Source: Euryarchaeota archaeon ADurb.BinA087 (GTDB lineage Archaea; Halobacteriota; Methanomicrobia; Methanomicrobiales; Methanospirillaceae). From it: 39,652 nt of DNA. Below the pieces are notes generated by a model. It worked only from the letters and a program-made list of their open reading frames with translations. It was not told where the DNA came from and did no database searches. A program made the translations under genes and the position numbers. The stretch lies in contig MVZQ01000005.1 in NCBI GenBank assembly GCA_002068435.1, forward strand, positions 1 through 39,652. The letters are read 5' to 3'. This document shows, in pieces, positions 8,048 to 15,384 of this stretch (positions are counted from its first letter, which is position 1; each line of letters starts with the position of its first letter).

Positions 8048-8358
8048 TGCACCTCCAGCTCGCGGATCCCTGCTTCAAGGGCAGCTGCACGCTTCTCGAT
8101 CTCATCTCTGCCTCTCTCAAGGTTCCGAATCTCGGTCGTTACCATCTCCAGACGGTCATCAAGATCATCGAGCGTATGCATTGTGATGAGCCCCCACTCG
8201 CTGATGATGGCGGACATGTGGGCGTCAAAGAACCGGTCGAGGCTCTTGTCCATTGTGGGCATCTTCGAATCGATGGTCCCGGGGATTGCAATCAGTGATT
8301 CTTTGAACGAGGATTTCTTGGCCGTCTCTGCAGGTGCGTTTTCATACATCATGATCAT
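8044..8358 (-). CDS. Small protein of the three-paralogue operon (copy 1)
   Basis: A 104-residue protein. An N-terminal region of about 35 residues without clear structure is followed by the shared segment (37-66, including RFFDAHMSAIISEWGLIT) and then a coiled coil (NLERGRDEIEKRAAALEAG). There is no membrane helix. It is the most diverged of the three copies: the RR pair is AH here. The start may be at 8358 or at either following ATG (8352, 8349); GGGATGATC would serve the later ones. It overlaps both neighbours by four bases. Confidence 0.68.
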   Translation of the reverse strand: MIMMYENAPAETAKKSSFKESLIAIPGTIDSKMPTMDKSLDRFFDAHMSAIISEWGLITMHTLDDLDDRLEMVTTEIRNLERGRDEIEKRAAALEAGIRELEVQ

Positions 8359-8771
8359 CCCAGTTTCTTCTCTTCATCTTTGATCTTTTCCACCATGCGG
8401 TCAAGTTTGGTGAGGGTCACCTTGTTCTCGAGCCGCTCTATCCGTTTGTCGATAGCGCTGTGTTTTGCGAAGATATCGGTTGAGAGTGCAGTATTATCCT
8501 CGTCGAGCTTACGGATCTCTTCCATCTTGTCCGGTGCAACGCGGAAGAACGGGGTCCCCCGCTGGACCATCTCAGCTTGCATCAGGCCGAGTTTCTCCTT
8601 CTCAAGATCGATCTCTGCAAGGCGCCGGGTGTTTCTCATCAGCCGTATCTCTTTGATGATGAAATAGGCAATAATGAGGATGATGACAAGGATGATGATC
8701 CAGAAGACCGATTCGAACCACGCCCAGTGGGGAGAAACCGGTTCAATAACGAGCATCGTCTGATTTACCAC
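8355..8771 (-). CDS. Membrane-anchored coiled-coil protein of the same operon
   Basis: A 138-residue protein with one membrane helix (about residues 21-43, WIIILVIILIIAYFII) followed by a charged helical domain. The C-terminal half is strongly coiled-coil (SAIDKRIERLENKVTLTKL). It lacks the 30-residue motif of the three downstream genes. The GTG start is supported by GGAGATGATTT at proper spacing. It lies 17 bases after the barrel-protein gene and overlaps the next gene by four bases. The family is not recognised; a membrane scaffold is an inference from the architecture. Confidence 0.68.
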   Translation of the reverse strand: MVNQTMLVIEPVSPHWAWFESVFWIIILVIILIIAYFIIKEIRLMRNTRRLAEIDLEKEKLGLMQAEMVQRGTPFFRVAPDKMEEIRKLDEDNTALSTDIFAKHSAIDKRIERLENKVTLTKLDRMVEKIKDEEKKLG

Positions 8772-8788
8772 AAATCATCTCCCCCGGG

Positions 8789-9247
8789 TTATAACTCCTT
8801 ATCTTCTTTTTTAGGGGTGACTTTCCCGACAACGTCCTTTGCCCCTTTCTCAACGGTCTTCCCTGCTTTTGTTGCGCCTTCCTTTAGTGTCCCCCCGGCC
8901 TTGACGGCACCTTCTTTTACTGCACCACCGGCTTTTGCAGCACCCTTCGTGACCATCTCAGTCCAGGTGACTTTCCGAATCACTGAGATGGTGTCTCCTT
9001 CGGCCACGCCAAGCGCTGCAATATCTTCCGGAGAGAGCATGATGAGCGATTTATCCACCATCGTGTCTCCGTATCCGGTGACAGCGACAGTTTTGGTCTT
9101 CTTGTCCCATTCGGTCGGGTATTGTGCAAGGAGCAGAGCCTCTCCCTCCTTTGCACCGATCATCGGCAGGACTGTTTCATGAACCCTGGCCCGGCCCTTG
9201 CTTGGAAACGTCCGTACTTTCACCTTTAATGTAACTGTTCCTTCCAT
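8789..9247 (-). CDS. Beta-barrel protein with an 11-residue-repeat tail
   Basis: A 152-residue protein and first gene of the operon. Residues 1-95 are strand-rich and contain SPEDIAALGVAEGDTISVI, typical of the double-psi beta barrels found in Cdc48 N-domains and AbrB-like folds. From about residue 102 the tail has three consecutive 11-residue units: KAGGAVKEGAV, KAGGTLKEGAT, KAGKTVEKGAK. Such 11-mer amphipathic repeats occur in LEA proteins and synucleins, which bind membranes as helices. No ribosome binding site is visible; the transcript may be leaderless. A role at the membrane surface with the downstream anchored proteins is inferred. Confidence 0.62.
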   Translation of the reverse strand: MEGTVTLKVKVRTFPSKGRARVHETVLPMIGAKEGEALLLAQYPTEWDKKTKTVAVTGYGDTMVDKSLIMLSPEDIAALGVAEGDTISVIRKVTWTEMVTKGAAKAGGAVKEGAVKAGGTLKEGATKAGKTVEKGAKDVVGKVTPKKEDKEL

Positions 9248-9382
9248 AGCAAATACACATATTTTCTTCTTCTATTAATCACTTGTTCACGAAAAAATCA
9301 GAATCCTTGAAGTGGTAAAAGCAAACAGAATGAACATACTTGGCATTGTATAACACAGAGGAGTATCCCGACCTTTTAAGGC

Positions 9383-9705
9383 AGGTGTCGCAAAACTGTT
9401 GGAAATCAGCCTGGTTATCCTGGTTCTGATGGGATTCTTATCCTTGTAGTGGGTGCTTTCATTGTCCTTCAGCCTGAAGGTGTGTCATAATCAGTGAATA
9501 TCCAGTCCGCTGGAGATGTTGTCTGGTTGGCGTTTTGTTCCAATCATCTCGTGCTAAATTCGATTCCCTATACCCACCTGGGGCAGGCTATCTTGCTGAG
9601 CTGAAACAACAGATGCACGAAAGGGAGATGATCGAGACAGAGATCACCTGCCGCTATAAAAAGTTCGAACACCTCCCAATTAGAATATCTATAAATACGA
9701 ATTAA
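9383..9705 (+). pseudogene. Possible decayed small membrane protein gene
   Basis: Plus-strand pieces in different frames read as parts of one small protein. AGVAKLLEISLVILVLMGFL is interrupted by a stop after one further codon pair. GILILVVGAFIVLQPEGVS continues the membrane helix in the next frame. A third piece, YLAELKQQMHEREMIETEI followed by a KK pair, resembles a C-terminal SHOCT-type helical hairpin. At least two frame changes would be needed. This could be chance hydrophobic reading, so the call is tentative. Confidence 0.3.
9687..9698 (+). promoter_or_regulatory. Predicted TATA box of the gene at 9721
   Basis: ATCTATAAATAC is centred about 27 bases before the ATG at 9721. With the absence of a ribosome binding site this indicates a leaderless message. 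Confidence 0.55.
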
Positions 9706-9720
9706 AGTGCAGCAAATAGT

Positions 9721-10359
9721 ATGACATCTCGGTTTCGCTCGCCTGGCATGTATCTTGCCTATCTCCTTCAGGCTGCTGTTGCTTTCAATGTTCTTCTCGC
9801 TGTGATTTTTAAGCCCCAGGATGTGCTAATTGGGTTAGTTCTCTTCCTGATAGCACTGCTTATCTACCTGTTCTCATGGAAGACGAAGATCATGTTTCCC
9901 TGGTTTGTTTATGCCCTTGTCTCCCTGGCAGTGCTTATCCATATCTCAGGCTATATCCAGGGGAGATACCTTGCCTTCGTAAACTGGGATGTGCTCGCCC
10001 ATACGGTCTCGGGAACTATTGTAGCCCTGATTGGTTTCCTTGTCATCCTCTTCTGGGACAAGATTAAAAATTACCATCTTGATGCTGCGTTCATCGGGAT
10101 CTTCATCGTCTTCTTCGGATGTGTCTTCGAATATTTCTGGGAGATCTGGGAGTTTTGCGTCGACACATTCCTAGGGGGATCTGCTGCCGGACTGATGCAG
10201 GCGAACAATGCCGATACCATGACCGACATGATCTTTGTCCTGATCGCTTCCCTCATCGTGGGGATTGGATGCTATTACTACCTGAAACACTATGGAAAGG
10301 AAACGATCTTCCAAAATATGGTGAGGGACAGCACCTACCTGAAAAAATTTAATTTATAA
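9721..10359 (+). CDS. Polytopic membrane protein, YjdF/DUF2238-like (copy 1)
   Basis: A 212-residue protein with about six membrane helices. Conserved polar residues lie within or beside the helices: H-x2-G near residue 80, D-x2-AH near residue 97, WEIWEFCVD near residue 140, and NN-x-D-T-M-T-D near residue 160. The same pattern with WEISEYVID and D-S-I-G-D occurs in the gene at 16319-16927, so the two are diverged paralogues. The arrangement resembles the YjdF/DUF2238 families, whose function is unknown. The buried acidic and histidine residues suggest metal binding or an enzymatic role, which is inference. A T7 run at 10403-10409 follows. Confidence 0.65.
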   Translation: MTSRFRSPGMYLAYLLQAAVAFNVLLAVIFKPQDVLIGLVLFLIALLIYLFSWKTKIMFPWFVYALVSLAVLIHISGYIQGRYLAFVNWDVLAHTVSGTIVALIGFLVILFWDKIKNYHLDAAFIGIFIVFFGCVFEYFWEIWEFCVDTFLGGSAAGLMQANNADTMTDMIFVLIASLIVGIGCYYYLKHYGKETIFQNMVRDSTYLKKFNL

Positions 10360-10400
10360 TTATCCTTTTCCAGAAAGACTTGAGAATGATCCATAATTAC

Positions 10401-10410
10401 TCTTTTTTTG
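10401..10410 (+). terminator. Poly-T terminator after the gene at 9721
   Basis: Seven consecutive T residues (10403-10409) about 45 bases after the stop codon, without a stem-loop, as for archaeal oligo-U terminators. Confidence 0.4.
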
Positions 10411-10613
10411 CAATCCCCTGATCGATGCCACCAATTCTGGGAATAGGGATAGTAATGTCGTCAAAGGGGAGATATTATAACAAGCAAGAAGGGGTCAGAG
10501 TCCTGCATGGATCTCTTCATCACTACACCAAATTTTCTCCTTTCTGCCCTTCACCCAGCTTTTTAGTTGTTATCTCTCGATGTTTGGCCGGAAGCGGCAC
10601 TCCAAACATGGTA

Positions 10614-11183
10614 TCAGTATGAATTTACTGCAATAGGGATAGTGGTGATCTTCCGATATATTCTCCGTTTCCTGGCAAGATTTCGGTAATCGTACAGGAA
10701 ATGTTCGTAGGTATCCCATATGGTTGCCCAGTTCATGATGGTGAGAAATGCCAGGATAATACCTGCTTTCAATGACTGTGGCGGGATTTCGCTGACCCCG
10801 ACATAAGCGATGAAGAGCAACAGAAGTCCAATATTGACGAGCATAAGGATGAGACTGTATATCCCTTCTCTCAATGCAATCTTGAGGTCGTGGGTCAGGT
10901 CGTCCTGCCGGAACCCGAAGTGATGGCGTATGGATTCGGCGATATGTGGAATGATACCATCTGTAAGATCTTTTCCCGGCAATTCAATGACCAGACGAGC
11001 TGGCTTGCTGACCCGGTATTCATCGAGGTGCCCTGAAATTGCATCCTCAGCCTCTTCGGTCAGCTCCTTTTCGGGAAGCGAGGAAGGATCGTCCTCCTCA
11101 AGGAGCTGCCCAAGCGACTTGAATCTGAAGGTAATCTGAACGCTTTTATCTTGCTCTTCCTTCTTTACGACAATTTTTTTCAT
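10614..11183 (-). CDS. Unknown membrane protein with two central helices
   Basis: A 189-residue protein, not recognised. Residues 1-100 are soluble and charged, with strand-like VQITFRFKSL and ARLVIELPGKDL segments and a histidine pair in IRHHFGF. Two membrane helices follow (about 110-130 and 140-158), then a basic tail (YRNLARKRRIYRKI). The N-terminal domain probably sits in the cytoplasm. The ATG has only a weak AGGATAGTG site. It lies downstream of the antiporter gene in the same direction with a 114-base gap, so it may or may not be co-transcribed. Confidence 0.6.
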   Translation of the reverse strand: MKKIVVKKEEQDKSVQITFRFKSLGQLLEEDDPSSLPEKELTEEAEDAISGHLDEYRVSKPARLVIELPGKDLTDGIIPHIAESIRHHFGFRQDDLTHDLKIALREGIYSLILMLVNIGLLLLFIAYVGVSEIPPQSLKAGIILAFLTIMNWATIWDTYEHFLYDYRNLARKRRIYRKITTIPIAVNSY

Positions 11184-11297
11184 TTCACTATCCTACTAGG
11201 GATTGATCTGCCGGGATATAACCCTGCTTTTTATATCGAATGCCCGGGGGGGTGCCCGGCGGTGAATTTTTACCAAATATTTTCTGGAAACGCTATT

Positions 11298-12578
11298 TCA
11301 ATCCCTCACTGTCACCTGCATACGTGTTGGTGATTCCACGACTTCCTTTAACTCCGCTGCATCTGAAGGCAGCGAAGCAATTTTCTTTACATACCAGGTG
11401 ATAGCCGGATTTGCCGAAATGCCGTGCGCAAAGACACTTATCAGAATGGTAGTACTCACTGCTACCGCAATTGTCTGCAGACCAGGCAAGTCTGGCGCTT
11501 CGTTGAGGGTAATAAGCAAAAGAACAATCGAGGCAAGCCCTCGTGGACCAAACCATCCGATGAAGAGGATTGAATTCGGTTTCAATCCTGTTTTAATCAA
11601 AGACAGAGCGACCGGTAGTATTCGTATGAGGGTAAGACTCAGTACAGCATAAACGATTATCGCAGCAGTGACCCCGGACAGGAGACTCGCTGCGATCATC
11701 CCAAAAACGAAGAATACGACAAGACTGAACACTTCTCCCCAGGTTGAGGTAAATTCGATGATCGATTCCCCTATTCCCCCGGCAGTGAGAGTGGTTGCTA
11801 ATCCCCCCACAAATGCTGCAATAAAACCGCTCCCCCCAACAGCAATAGCCGTAACATATGAGATCACGGCAAGTGCCAGAAAACCAATCCACTGATATCT
11901 CCCTCTCATCAATCCCCGATCTATTGCTTTATTGACAAGATATGCCCCCACCAGCCCCACGATTAATCCCACAAGAACCCCGTATCCAATCTGCTCTAAC
12001 GCAAAGATGACCCATTGACTGGCGGGAATATGCGCCTCCTCCGCTGCTGAAAGGACCAGGAAGAAGGCAAAGAAAGGGATTGCACCTCCATCGTTGAGTC
12101 CGCTTTCCACATTCAGAGCCTGTCGTATTCTTGCCGGTACTTTTGGACTATTGACAATCACCTGGCCAAGTCCAGCATCTGTCGGTGAAAGGATTACTCC
12201 TATCAGGGCTGCTTCTGGTAAGGAAAGATCGGTGAAAAACAGTATTGCAATCACAGCCCCCAAAAAAATTGTGAGGGGAAGACCTATTCCGAGCAATCGG
12301 GAAGGGAAATTCCGGTTTCCTTTCAACGTAGAGACATCAATACGTGCTGCATCGGAGAAAAGGATTAATACCAGGGCAATTTCTGCAAATACCAATATTA
12401 ATTCATTGTCTGCACCGAGCGGTATAATATCAAATCCTTCAGGGCTGACAAGCATCCCAATCGCGACAAAGATCATCGGGGCGGTGATCATTGAGCTTTC
12501 AATACGATGCGACACAAGAGAATACACAAACAGGATTATGGAAAAAATTATGATGCCGACAAGGATTAACGATACCAT
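11298..12578 (-). CDS. nhaP: CPA1-type sodium/proton antiporter
   Basis: A 426-residue integral membrane protein with about twelve helices. The CPA1 signatures are present: GVILSPTDAGLGQVIVNSP, where the TD pair lies in the ion-binding unwound helix, and ALNVESGLNDGGAIPF with the ND pair of electroneutral antiporters. A later WFGPRGLASI element is the usual helix 11 pattern. It exchanges sodium (or potassium) for protons across the cell membrane. The first possible start is GTG at 12581; I use the ATG at 12578. A TTTAAATAG element about 27 bases upstream suggests a nearly leaderless transcript. There is no C-terminal TrkA or USP domain. Confidence 0.85.
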   Translation of the reverse strand: MVSLILVGIIIFSIILFVYSLVSHRIESSMITAPMIFVAIGMLVSPEGFDIIPLGADNELILVFAEIALVLILFSDAARIDVSTLKGNRNFPSRLLGIGLPLTIFLGAVIAILFFTDLSLPEAALIGVILSPTDAGLGQVIVNSPKVPARIRQALNVESGLNDGGAIPFFAFFLVLSAAEEAHIPASQWVIFALEQIGYGVLVGLIVGLVGAYLVNKAIDRGLMRGRYQWIGFLALAVISYVTAIAVGGSGFIAAFVGGLATTLTAGGIGESIIEFTSTWGEVFSLVVFFVFGMIAASLLSGVTAAIIVYAVLSLTLIRILPVALSLIKTGLKPNSILFIGWFGPRGLASIVLLLITLNEAPDLPGLQTIAVAVSTTILISVFAHGISANPAITWYVKKIASLPSDAAELKEVVESPTRMQVTVRD

Positions 12579-12738
12579 CACAACTTACTACTAGCAATGA
12601 AATCTATTTAAAAAAAAGTGTCTATCATTTTCTCTGAGGTGGTGATTACCTCTTTTTCTTTGTTCTAAAAAAAATCTTCGTAGTTCCATCAGCGTGTAGA
12701 GTCAAAGATACAATAACGTGGAATTGAAAAATGTATTT

Positions 12739-13005
12739 TTACAATCCCAAGAGCTTCTTTTTCATTGCAGCAAATTCTTCGTCAGTGAGAACTCCTTGCT
12801 TGTGGAGATCTGCCAGTTTCTGTAGTTCGGCTGTAGTATCTATCTGGGGTGCCGCAGGGGCTGTCGCAGCCTGGGCTTGTGCTGCACCCTCCGCCCTTGC
12901 CTGTTCTACCTCTGTCTGATGCTGGGCCTGCGCGGCGTATTGTTGTTGGGCCCGTGCTTCACCCGCCCTCATTCCTGCAACGAGCATTAATCCTCTTCCT
13001 CTCAT
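12739..13005 (-). CDS. SHOCT domain protein
   Basis: About 88 residues. An N-terminal glycine/methionine stretch is followed by a glutamine- and alanine-rich helix (RAQQQYAAQAQHQTEVEQAR) and a C-terminal SHOCT hairpin, LADLHKQGVLTDEEFAAMKK. SHOCT domains are short oligomerisation or membrane-targeting elements often attached to stress-related proteins. The longest ORF begins with TTG at 13011. The ATG at 13005 has AGGAGG nine bases upstream and lies two bases after the DUF6325 stop, so I chose it. It forms a two-gene operon with DUF6325. Confidence 0.75.
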   Translation of the reverse strand: MRGRGLMLVAGMRAGEARAQQQYAAQAQHQTEVEQARAEGAAQAQAATAPAAPQIDTTAELQKLADLHKQGVLTDEEFAAMKKKLLGL

Positions 13006-13007
13006 GT

Positions 13008-13457
13008 TCAAGCGCCTCCTTTTACCTTCAGGTGTTTCTCTGCTTTTGCGATGGTTTCCGGTGGGATGCGCCCCATGTCGATCAGCTCGGCATCGGCCTC
13101 AAGCAGGGCTGCCTTAAACTTGATCGCCCAGACATTCTCGAAGAGCAGGAGGGCGGCCGATGTGTTATTTGCCAGAGACGTTGCCAACGCTTCAATATCG
13201 CCTTCTGAGAACCACTCATCGGTGCGTTTTGCCAGTTCTCTGTACGCTGCACCCGCCTCTCCTTCCAGGTTCTTCGCCTCAACTATCCCCAGCTTCCCGT
13301 TCGCATCCTTCAGGATCATAACCAGATCGATGATCCGGATTATACCTTTCTTTTCCAGATCAATCAGTTCGGGTGCGATCTTCCCGGTGAACTTGTTCCC
13401 AGGGAACCTGATCATCAGGTAATCCACCGGGCCCATGATTTTTTCATGGTTGGTCAT
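13008..13457 (-). CDS. DUF6325 family protein
   Basis: A 149-residue soluble protein beginning near GPVDYLMIRFPGNKFTGKIA, followed by LIDLEKKGIIRIIDLVMILK, the hallmark of DUF6325 (related to DUF1269). The fold is expected to be ferredoxin-like alpha/beta. Members are commonly next to SHOCT genes, as here, but the function is unknown. A late segment, ALLLFENVWAIKFKAAL, is a conserved part of the family. There is no strong ribosome binding site, and an AT-rich TATA-like stretch near 13485-13495 suggests a short leader. Confidence 0.75.
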   Translation of the reverse strand: MTNHEKIMGPVDYLMIRFPGNKFTGKIAPELIDLEKKGIIRIIDLVMILKDANGKLGIVEAKNLEGEAGAAYRELAKRTDEWFSEGDIEALATSLANNTSAALLLFENVWAIKFKAALLEADAELIDMGRIPPETIAKAEKHLKVKGGA

Positions 13458-13591
13458 AATACCAACAATTGATACGTCATACCGAGATTAAAAAATATTG
13501 TATTGCCCAGGTTTTGAAATATTTTTCACTATTGGATTATTGTGGATTGAACCTTATCGGAATTTTTTCCACCAAACTAATCCGACGAAAG

Positions 13592-13630
13592 AAAAAGTCT
13601 GACCGGGATGAGGTCAGGGTTCAAGCCCTG
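13592..13630 (-). terminator. Double stem-loop and T-run after the 33-residue gene
   Basis: On the minus strand, CAGGG/CCCTG with a 6-base loop (13615-13630) overlaps CTGACC/GGTCAG with a 7-base loop (13599-13617). Five T residues follow (13596 down to 13592). The gene stop is at 13635. This arrangement fits a terminator or a 3' end stabiliser. Confidence 0.5.
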
Positions 13631-13634
13631 TACT

Positions 13635-13736
13635 TCATTTCTTCTCTTCTGTTTTCTCGGCTTCTTTCTTCTCTTTCTTATCCTCTCTGCGTCCTTTTAC
13701 TGCTTTTACTGCAGCAACCTTTCCTAATACTCCCAT
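13635..13736 (-). CDS. 33-residue lysine/glutamate-rich small protein
   Basis: An ORF of 33 codons. The start MGVLGKVAAVKAVKGRRED is followed by a tail of alternating K and E blocks ending EEKK. The glycine/valine N-terminus looks like a short amphipathic helix and the tail is strongly charged. It is very likely real because AGGAGG lies exactly at ribosome-binding distance (13745-13750) and a terminator-like stem-loop follows the stop. A TATA-like run near 13815-13823 would give a leader of about 60 bases. I do not recognise a family. Confidence 0.65.
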   Translation of the reverse strand: MGVLGKVAAVKAVKGRREDKKEKKEAEKTEEKK

Positions 13737-13984
13737 GTTGTATTCCTCCTGCCCGGTTATCTTGTTGGATTTGGAGAGAAAACGGGCACACATGGGTTCT
13801 CTTCCTGGGATTATTAATATTTATGTGGTGTGTGGCGGATTCAAGCGATATTTCAATGATCTTTTTAAAGGAGAGAACAATTGAGGGGTTGTTGTGACCG
13901 GGACTAATCAAGAATTCGAAGACTTTAAATCAATCAATGAAACCTGCGATAAGAAAGGTTTCTGGTGATTCCCCAGAAAAATAC

Positions 13985-14506
13985 TTAGATCACCTGGACT
14001 GCACCATCACCCTCAAATGATGCACCTATCTGCTGAACATCCTCGTTACCTGGGGCACCCTGAACAACAAGGACATTATCCCCACTTGTGTAGACTTCTG
14101 TGTTCAGTGTCTTCCAATTTTGATATGTGTTCCTGGCTGTCACGATGGCCGCGTTCATTGCCTCTGTGCTGGTAAATCCGACAACCAGGACCTTTACCGT
14201 GGTGGAAGAGGGGAGAGCACCACAGTCGGGGGAGAGCTGATAGAGGATGGCACTCTGCCCTCCTGGAACATTCACCGGGTAGTTTTCCTGTGTACAGATC
14301 TGCAATCCGGCAGCAGCAGCGGCGGACTCGACCATGGGGGATGCGGTGGAAACTGAAGTGTGGGAGCTCGAATCAGGGAGGCTTACCCAGATCAGAATGG
14401 GCATAACGCCAATGAAGCAGAGGATGATAATAATCGTGAACGCTTTATTCGAAGATTCAGATTTTTTTGACCCTTGATCTGATTCTGATTTGTTCTTCTT
14501 GCTCAT
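13985..14506 (-). CDS. Membrane-anchored exported protein with conserved cysteines (copy 1)
   Basis: A 173-residue protein. A basic, serine-rich N-terminus (about 22 residues) precedes one membrane helix ending in MPILIWVSLPD. The rest is probably outside the cell. Its paralogue at 23126-23641 shares AAGLQIC, AILYQ-x-x-PDC, VVGF-x-STEA-x2-AAI and the APGN motif, with two conserved cysteines that could form a disulfide. The longest frame starts at 14539. The ATG at 14506 is preferred because AGGTGTATC lies directly upstream and the helix is then at the usual distance. The family is not recognised. Confidence 0.62.
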   Translation of the reverse strand: MSKKNKSESDQGSKKSESSNKAFTIIIILCFIGVMPILIWVSLPDSSSHTSVSTASPMVESAAAAAGLQICTQENYPVNVPGGQSAILYQLSPDCGALPSSTTVKVLVVGFTSTEAMNAAIVTARNTYQNWKTLNTEVYTSGDNVLVVQGAPGNEDVQQIGASFEGDGAVQVI

Positions 14507-14610
14507 GATACACCTGCTAGGCTTAAGCAATGATCTCATTACTGCCAGGTATTGTTTTTTGCCATTCGATCCTGCCAGATAGACCGATTTTGGATCTGCA
14601 CTACCATCTC

Positions 14611-14620
14611 TTTTATATAG
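14611..14620 (+). promoter_or_regulatory. Predicted TATA box of the second HdeD-like gene
   Basis: TTTTATATAG lies about 45 bases before the ATG at 14660. A start near 14640 leaves a 20-base leader with the AAGGTGAC ribosome binding site. Confidence 0.55.
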
Positions 14621-14659
14621 AAACGTGTAATGCTGTATGAAGAAAGGTGACTTAAACCA

Positions 14660-15223
14660 ATGACTGAAATGACATCAACAACGGGAGTTTCCCACCCCCT
14701 CGGGACCTTCTTCCCATGGTGGCTCCTGCTGATACAGGGTATCATAGCCCTCATACTGGGCATATTCCTGATCATGTACCCGCTCCAGACGCTCATGGTC
14801 TTTATCGTCTTCCTTGGCGCCTATTGGTTCGTCAGTGGCATCTTTACGCTATTCAGTGCTGCAGCGGATCCTGCTGACAGAGGGATGAAGATACTCCTTG
14901 GTATACTTGGTATTATCCTTGGGCTCCTGATCCTTGCCTATCCATGGTATAGCACCTTTATTGTGCCCTTTATCTTTGTAATCATGATAGGAATTATTGC
15001 CCTGATTTACGGATTTTATGCCCTTTATGGAGCGTTCACAGGGAAGGGGTGGGGTGTCGGCATACTGGGGCTTCTCTCGATTCTCTTCGGCATCCTCATC
15101 CTTGCAAGTCCTGTTGTCTCCACCATCGCGGTACCTTTCGTCTTTGGGATTCTGGGAATCATCTTCGGATTTGCAGCGATTGTCGGTTCATTCTTCCTGA
15201 GGTCGTCACAAAAGACGGCCTGA
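14660..15223 (+). CDS. HdeD/DUF308 family membrane protein (second copy)
   Basis: A 187-residue protein with a short soluble start and six membrane helices in three pairs. It shows the YP turns typical of DUF308 (IFLIMYPLQTLMVFIVFLGAY, LILAYPWYSTFIVPF, then an SP variant LILASPVVSTIAVPF). It is similar in plan to the gene at 990-1562 but clearly diverged. The start has AAGGTGAC at about 10 bases. It is probably part of the membrane-stress set; the molecular role of the family is not known. Confidence 0.8.
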   Translation: MTEMTSTTGVSHPLGTFFPWWLLLIQGIIALILGIFLIMYPLQTLMVFIVFLGAYWFVSGIFTLFSAAADPADRGMKILLGILGIILGLLILAYPWYSTFIVPFIFVIMIGIIALIYGFYALYGAFTGKGWGVGILGLLSILFGILILASPVVSTIAVPFVFGILGIIFGFAAIVGSFFLRSSQKTA

Positions 15224-15384
15224 CCAAAATATCTCCCCTTTTGAATGTGATAGTGGTTACCCGAACGAAAAACCTTGGTAACTTTGCTATCCGGCGTTGA
15301 AAATTACCCAATTGTTGACAAATCGTAGGATTTCGCCAGTTTTAATGGTCTGAATATCACACCGACCTGTTATTTTAACCTGAT

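Larger units (their letters stand above)
9248..9720. other. Gene-poor stretch, 473 bases
   Basis: No intact gene. The first 130 bases hold the promoter side of the minus-strand five-gene operon. The rest contains broken plus-strand coding remnants (listed as a pseudogene) and ends with a TATA box for the gene at 9721. Confidence 0.5.

Noticed and set aside
9655-9680. GTTCGAA in a possible tRNA T-loop
   Set aside because: The flanking bases do not pair and no cloverleaf can be drawn.
10425-10622. A 65-codon plus-strand ORF after the gene at 9721
   Set aside because: It has no ribosome binding site or recognisable domain and runs into the end of the opposite-strand gene.
13599-13633. A GGGTTCAAGCCC stretch that looks like a tRNA T-arm
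   Set aside because: Only three pairs of the T-stem would form with a seven-base loop, and no acceptor or anticodon arms are found. It fits a stem-loop terminator of the 33-residue gene better.
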